Shown here: one piece after another, positions 58,901-64,000 of the stretch
Layout of the letters: each line of letters opens with the position of its first letter
How positions within the stretch are numbered: the stretch's first letter is position 1
Assembly (NCBI RefSeq): GCF_021155765.1
Contig: NC_060106.1
Location: 21,788,031-21,852,030 of the forward strand
Source of the DNA: Diprion similis
Taxonomy: Eukaryota; Arthropoda; Insecta; Hymenoptera; Diprionidae
Direction: 5' to 3'
Length of the DNA stretch: 64,000 nucleotides
Made by a program: the position numbers and the translations under genes
Notes under the pieces: model-generated
Seen by the model: only the letters and a program-made list of their open reading frames with translations
Databases searched by the model: none
Told to the model about the DNA's origin: nothing

Positions 58901-61900
58901 AGAGCCGACTCCAGCCCGATGGAAAATGGAAAGCGTATAATATAATGTGACTGCTCTCGAAGCGGGAAGCCAGGTAACTGCAACAATTCGAGGTTTTCCC
59001 CATTTCCTGCAGTACAAATTACATGTATATTACGCCACACGTTTGTAGTCTAAATGGGCGAAGTTCTGAAAACGACTACACGTATTCCAGTGGAAGTGGA
59101 TATACTAATGGAAGTGCGATAGGTATTGTGTAACGTGAGTTACGTCAACGATCTATAATAAGCGTGTCAAGAACAAAATAATTGATCTTTCATAAACTTA
59201 CAAATGATTTGAGGTTTTAGGTCAACGAGTTCTCCACGTACGTCAAGTTTCATGCACTATGGTTCACATTTTCTATGCCATGGGTGCCGACGATTATTCA
59301 TGCCGCACTCTACCGCTAACGTAATTAACTATAAGCCTGTTCGACTTATGGTTAGCCTCTGCAGAGGGTGAACGAACCCCTTGCAAGAATTCGTTTCACG
59401 CTGATCTCTGTCCACAGAACATCACAGAGCAGGTCCTGGTGAACGGGGCATACTGGGTGACTAAGACTCGAGAGGTTCGCAGCTGAATGAATGCAGCGTT
59501 GTTTCGAATGCTTCCAATGCATAGATTGAGCCATTAATTGACCCTTGCAAACCCTGAACCCTTGAGCCTCGCTGTTTCTGTACCCAAGCGTAAAGAACGT
59601 CCGTGTGAAATTGTACGAAGTCTTAACGCGTCCTTGAGTTTAAGTTCAATACACGTATACATACCTATTCAGCCCTTCTCTCGAACCCGACGTCTAGGTA
59701 TAAATAATTCACTATCCAAACAAACGTCGAGCTGTCATAACAGGAGGCAACGGAATTACCAATATATAAGACGCTTCTTCTTGGGAACAGATCTCAGTTC
59801 CGTCCCACTTCTTATAGGTCTGCGTTCGTCCGTCTTGTATTCTGTCTAATACCTACTTTTTTGATCAGACTATTTAGTATTCAACTTTTAGTGTATACAG
59901 TCACGACATTATATAGTTATGTGATTCGTTTAAAATACCCCATATATCAGGTAGGTAGGTAGATTATAGGTAGGTTTTGTGGTGGCGCTAACATCGGTGG
60001 TGGATGGGTGGAATATTTTTAATATCTATTCTATAAATAAGAAAAGGTGGGGTAAAACGAGGGATTTTATTACTGGTCGAGCCGCTCGCAGTGAACTCGA
60101 CCAGTATCATTAATATAAGATTGAAAAAGAAATTTAATCTCATTATGTTCTTTACGTGACAAATCAAATGGGATTTATTTATTCATTTGTATAAAATATC
60201 AACAATTACTACCACGAGTTACGTAAAAGGAAAAATCTTATTGTGTTCAATTTATTTCAGAGCTGCATTTTTCATTATTATGATCGTATAACTTTTTTTT
60301 TTGTTCATCACTGTATCGTTGTATCCCATCTCCCGATACCTACAAAATTTTCAACTCTCTGAAATCGTAACATTTTTGAGTAAACAAATAATTGAATGAG
60401 CAGTAAATTTGGTGTTATTTTCTTAAAAAATAAAAATATGCTGTAGATAAAATTTTAAAAATTCACCGTATTTCGTGGTTTTGAATAAATTTCGTTTTTC
60501 ATTAGACGTTGAGATCGTTTACCACCCGTTGCCACTCGCAATATCACTTGTAGATACGTGTTGATAAGATTTAATTGAATTCACTGCGATTTCGTGTCTC
60601 TAATCAATTTCGTTTTTTTCATCAGACAGTGTGAAACTCTTACCACCCGATGCCACCCGCCGCCATGATCTAATTATTTATGGAACGATCTTAATGCAGA
60701 GTGTTGATATGTAAATGAGTAGAGGTCCTGTTCGCCCGCGCCCGTCCCGTTGGATTGTTGCGAGGAGCGAATCCCGTTAGCGTATTATACAACTCCAGTT
60801 ATTACAATTATCAATTATCATAACCGTAGTCAAGCGTATCGAGTCGATATGAACTATTCGATATTGTAATTTAACACTTTAATGCTATATAGTTACTATA
60901 GACGAGTAGCGAGTCGAGAGAGCTTGGAGGATCGTGTGGGTATAAACAAACATATTACGTCACGTTAAATTTTCATTCCGTCAAATCCCATGATTATTGT
61001 CGACAACAACCTTCAACGTTCCTCTTAGCTCATCACAATTTTAATAATCCATACATTTATAAACAGACGATATATTTGTCACACCATTTGTTTACTTATC
61101 ATCATCATCATTATCATCATTATCAATATTTTTCGATAGTTTTTGGCAACACAATTAATTATCAGTATTACGAATTATATAACTGTATGTAATAACTTGA
61201 CAGTAGTCATCTAGACGTATTTTTTATTAACTAGAAAAACAATACAACAATGCTATTATTTTTACATAGGTATTTAAATATATACATATAGGTGTATAAA
61301 TACGTGTCATATATTACAGTTAGACGTTTCTTGATTAGAAAATTCTACATCACATATGTATTTTTTATAACACATACATAATAGCGTTGGTTTGGGGAAG
61401 GTAGAAAAGCTTCGATACTAATTGTTTTTCTATAGTCGTTACGAAAAATTTCAACCCTAAAAATACATCAAGAGCTTTTCGTTAATGAGTTTTCTTTCGC
61501 AGACCCGGATCGCTGAGCTTTTAGGAGTAGCTGGAATCGACGTACCGATAAAGGAGATTGAGAAATTGATGCTGCCGCATATGGTTCGTGTTCGAGATTC
61601 ACTTTTTAACTTCCATACTCAAATTCCACGTTCCTTGCTAATGGTAAGAATCAACTCAATACTCCATTATCCCTGTATTCTGTTTTACAGCTCGGCGTCA
61701 ACGGCTATGCTTTTATCGTTACCAACAATGGCTACATCCTGATACATCCAGACCTTCGACCCTTCGTAAGTATTGTTCGATTGGCTAACGCATTACTGTT
61801 AATCAACGTGCTTAAATTTATCCGTCTATCACACAGTTCCGACAAATCCTCAAGCCAGCATATAACAGCGTTGATATGGTCGAGGTCGAGCTGATGGACG

Positions 61901-63057
61901 ACGGAACCGAATCCCGAAATTTCAGCATACCCCTGCGTCAGGTATAATCAGATTCCATGCTCTCTTAATAAGTTTAACACGACCCTACGCTTCTGATGTT
62001 AATTCAGCTACCTTGGCATTCACAGTTTCGTGATGCGGTGATAAACCAGTCCAATGGGACGACAACGCTGTACACGAAATACCACTATGACGACATGGTG
62101 AGTAAATTTCACAAGCCTCAATGGAAATTCCATCACGAATATTCGATGACGAATAACGATCAATTGATGTCAAATTTGCAATGTTTCAGCAACGGGTGGG
62201 CAGGATGAAGAGAGACTATTTCTACCAGGGCATCAATAACACACCATTTACAGTGGTGGTGTCCCTCCCGGTGCATGGTCATGGTGGGAGCTACCGGGTC
62301 CATGCAATCGAGGAGATTCACCGATATCAGCACCAACGAGGCAAGCATGCTGCACCTGTTTAAAAATCATTTACGAGACACGACATCCATCATGCGTCAC
62401 TGCTTTCTCTTGGTGATCTGAACAATTGAATAATTCAAGGAAATAAAATGCTTTCAGACAAAGATGCAACCAGTTACTTCTCCGGTAGCAATTGGCGGGT
62501 GCATCCCAATTGGACGTACTGTGGGTGAGTGTATAATTTATTAGGTAGTGTCGCGAAATAGAGGGAAAATGCTGTAAGACTTGTTAAACCTGACTCGCAG
62601 CTCTAATGTGAGGGATGAAACGTAATCCGAAGGGGTGGAAACTTTAAGTCAGTGAATATAACATCGATGCTTTTCAGGTACCATTACGATGGTGACCACA
62701 CATTCCAAACGCCTGAGGAAGAGCTGCTCCACTTCCTAAAGCGGACCCGCGTACCGGGGTGGAAGTGGATGGACATGAATAGAGTTGGATCCCATCCCCC
62801 GGAGCATTCGCATTCAGGATCATCGCGTGGTGAGTATCGTCGCATCGTTGCATGTCGCGTGTGCCTTTTCATATCATCCTCCTCTTGGATGATGGTCAAA
62901 ACCGTTACCCGCAACGCTTCTTTAACTCTACAGTAAACACGAGCAAGGTGGAAAGGACCTCGTACTACTGTGACAGAAATCTCCTCCTGAGTCTGGTGTT
63001 CGATGCTATGGTAACTGACTGGTTTGCCAACACGAACACCACTCGCGGGGAAAAGGG
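55911..63057 (+). CDS. Voltage-gated calcium channel alpha-2/delta subunit, second tandem copy (3' partial)
   Basis: Thirteen exons, about 819 codons, lie before the window edge: 55911-56002, 57021-57207, 57305-58249, 58345-58677, 59418-59474, 61503-61583, 61691-61765, 61837-61941, 62008-62097, 62190-62340, 62458-62524, 62678-62829, 62934-63057. A signal peptide (core [16 protein letters not shown]) starts the protein. One 945-base exon encodes most of the VWA_N/VWA region, with an intact MIDAS (DNSGS at about residue 231). The Cache-like region includes [20 protein letters not shown] and is split over four small exons. The 57-base exon 59418-59474 encodes [19 protein letters not shown], absent from the first copy. 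The last exons encode [16 protein letters not shown] and the acidic/His-containing stretch before a Cys-containing strand. Delta-part exons and the stop lie off-window. The phase-2 end at 63057 is followed by a GTGAGT donor. Confidence 0.92.
60433..60660. repeat. Diverged head-to-tail duplication, about 115 bp per unit
   Basis: Two copies lie in the 2-kb intron 59475-61502. Shared landmarks, in order, are a TGTAGATA block, ATTCAC(C/T)G, ATTTCGTG, AATTTCGTTTTT, CAT(T/C)AGAC and TTACCACCCG(T/A)TGCCAC. The units are diverged, so the duplication is not recent. The remainder of the intron holds GTAG and ATC microsatellites but no gene. Confidence 0.6.
62341..62457 (+). other. Probable GC-AG intron (second alpha-2/delta gene)
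   Basis: Exon 10 must end in phase 1 to join exon 11, which starts with the last two bases of an Asp codon. The best junction is CGAG followed by GCAAGC, giving [18 protein letters not shown] donor inside the exon (GTGGGA near 62284) would also fit the phase but would delete about 19 residues that look family-like ([13 protein letters not shown]). Confidence 0.6.
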
Positions 63058-64000
63058 GTGAGTCGTGAGTCATCAAGCGCGTTTACGCGTGGCTAAAGCA
63101 CGCTTATAATAATTATCATTCGATAATAGAAAGACAATTTGTGGCACACGCACGCATGCGCACAACACACACGCACACACACACATACACACACCTTGAG
63201 AAGACACGCAAAAATGTATCGCAAATGTAATCAGCATGTGTGTGTAATTATTTGAATATACGATATTAGTATTGTAGTGAATCCCATGATATTCGATTGT
63301 TATTTAACGGGGTAGTCCGATTTTCGTTTCATGTTTTATAATCTTCTGCAATTCATATTACTTCAAAGGATAAAGTAAATCACGCGATTGACCTTAATTA
63401 TTCTCAGTTTCGTTGTATCATTTCTCTCTCTCTGTGGCAGATGATTGCTGCGGAAGAATACAGCATCCCGTCCGTAGATTCACTTATCTTATCACAATCA
63501 CGGTCCTCTGCAGATCCGAGCACGCTTTCATAGGTATTGATTGCATGTCGCGAAAGACGATCAGAGAATAGGGATAAACTCTTTTCACTATGCATATACA
63601 GACGCCAGAATATACTTACATACGTGTGGTAGATGAATATACATATAGTTTAAGCAACATTTGTAAATATATTTTTATAATTTATTATAAAATTTTTATA
63701 ATGCACTTTGATTTGTCTTTACTAATACAGCACTTTAACGTCACGCAGACCCTTAGCTATGCTGATGAACCTTCTGTCCAGGTAACACCATCAAATAATG
63801 CACCTTACGTTCATCCGTTATAATCGTCTGCGAGTATGAGAAAGAAAATCTTTTCATTCGGTTTTTTTATTTTTTATTCCCCTCCCCACTACGTCTCTTC
63901 ATGTTCATGCCTCGAATTTCATTTTATCTCAAAGTTCCTCCTGTGTACACGTGTAGTTACTTGACTACTGCGCCCGTAGGTATAGCGGAAAACCGATAAT
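63058..64000 (+). other. Start of next intron of the second alpha-2/delta gene
   Basis: After the donor at 63058 there is AT-rich DNA with a CA microsatellite. A 51-base segment at 63731-63781 has a good acceptor (TTACTAATACAG) and donor (GTAACA). Entered in phase 2, as the upstream exon requires, it does not match the family; in phase 0 it reads HFNVTQTLSYADEPSVQ. It may be a pseudo-exon or an alternative exon. Confidence 0.4.
63143..63195. repeat. CA-rich microsatellite
   Basis: Interrupted CA repeats with ACG and CAT interruptions occupy the 5' part of the last visible intron. Confidence 0.7.

Noticed and set aside
63731-63781. 51-base segment as the next exon of alpha-2/delta copy 2
   Set aside because: Splice signals are good, but in the required phase the peptide does not match the family, so it is kept only as a note.

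Overview
The window looks like insect nuclear DNA. Its genes have many phase-consistent introns, the intergenic and intronic DNA is AT-rich and full of microsatellites, and there are no operons. Protein signatures suggest a hymenopteran, possibly a sawfly, but that is inference from remembered similarity. No viral, prokaryotic or toxin system is visible. No RNA genes or CRISPR arrays were found.

Layout, left to right. (1) 199-9640 (+): complete transportin-1 (karyopherin beta-2) in 14 coding exons, including one GC-AG intron. A probable 3' UTR intron, tandem AATAAA signals and a very G-rich tract follow it. (2) 10.3-18.7 kb: no supported gene; foldback repeats and low-complexity DNA. (3) 18707-27962 (-): a SHOX-type paired-like homeobox gene in four coding exons, with a conserved N-terminal start motif, homeodomain and C-terminal OAR motif. 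Its introns hold several foldback repeats. (4) 28-34 kb: mostly non-coding, with one doubtful Cys/Pro/Arg-rich reading frame around 31.85-32.84 kb. (5) 34025-37268 (+): a ten-finger C2H2 transcription factor of the ZXDA/B/C family, two exons. (6) 39275-40141 (-): a single-exon rolling-stone-like membrane protein. (7) 40.2-48.0 kb: no supported gene. (8) 48042-54743 and 55911 to beyond 63057 (+): two head-to-tail genes for voltage-gated calcium channel alpha-2/delta subunits. Both have signal peptides, VWA domains with intact MIDAS motifs and Cache-like domains. The second runs off the right edge.

The genes do not form one pathway. The functional cluster is the alpha-2/delta tandem pair, whose products would promote surface trafficking and synaptic placement of calcium channels. 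No clearly new biological system was found. The most notable observations are the tandem paralogues with nearly non-overlapping intron positions, the apparent lack of a hydrophobic C-terminal anchor in the first of them, two GC-AG introns, and at least six inverted-repeat elements, one inside an alpha-2/delta intron. Exon borders were read by eye from splice consensus, reading-phase continuity and family similarity; no alignment or transcript data were used.
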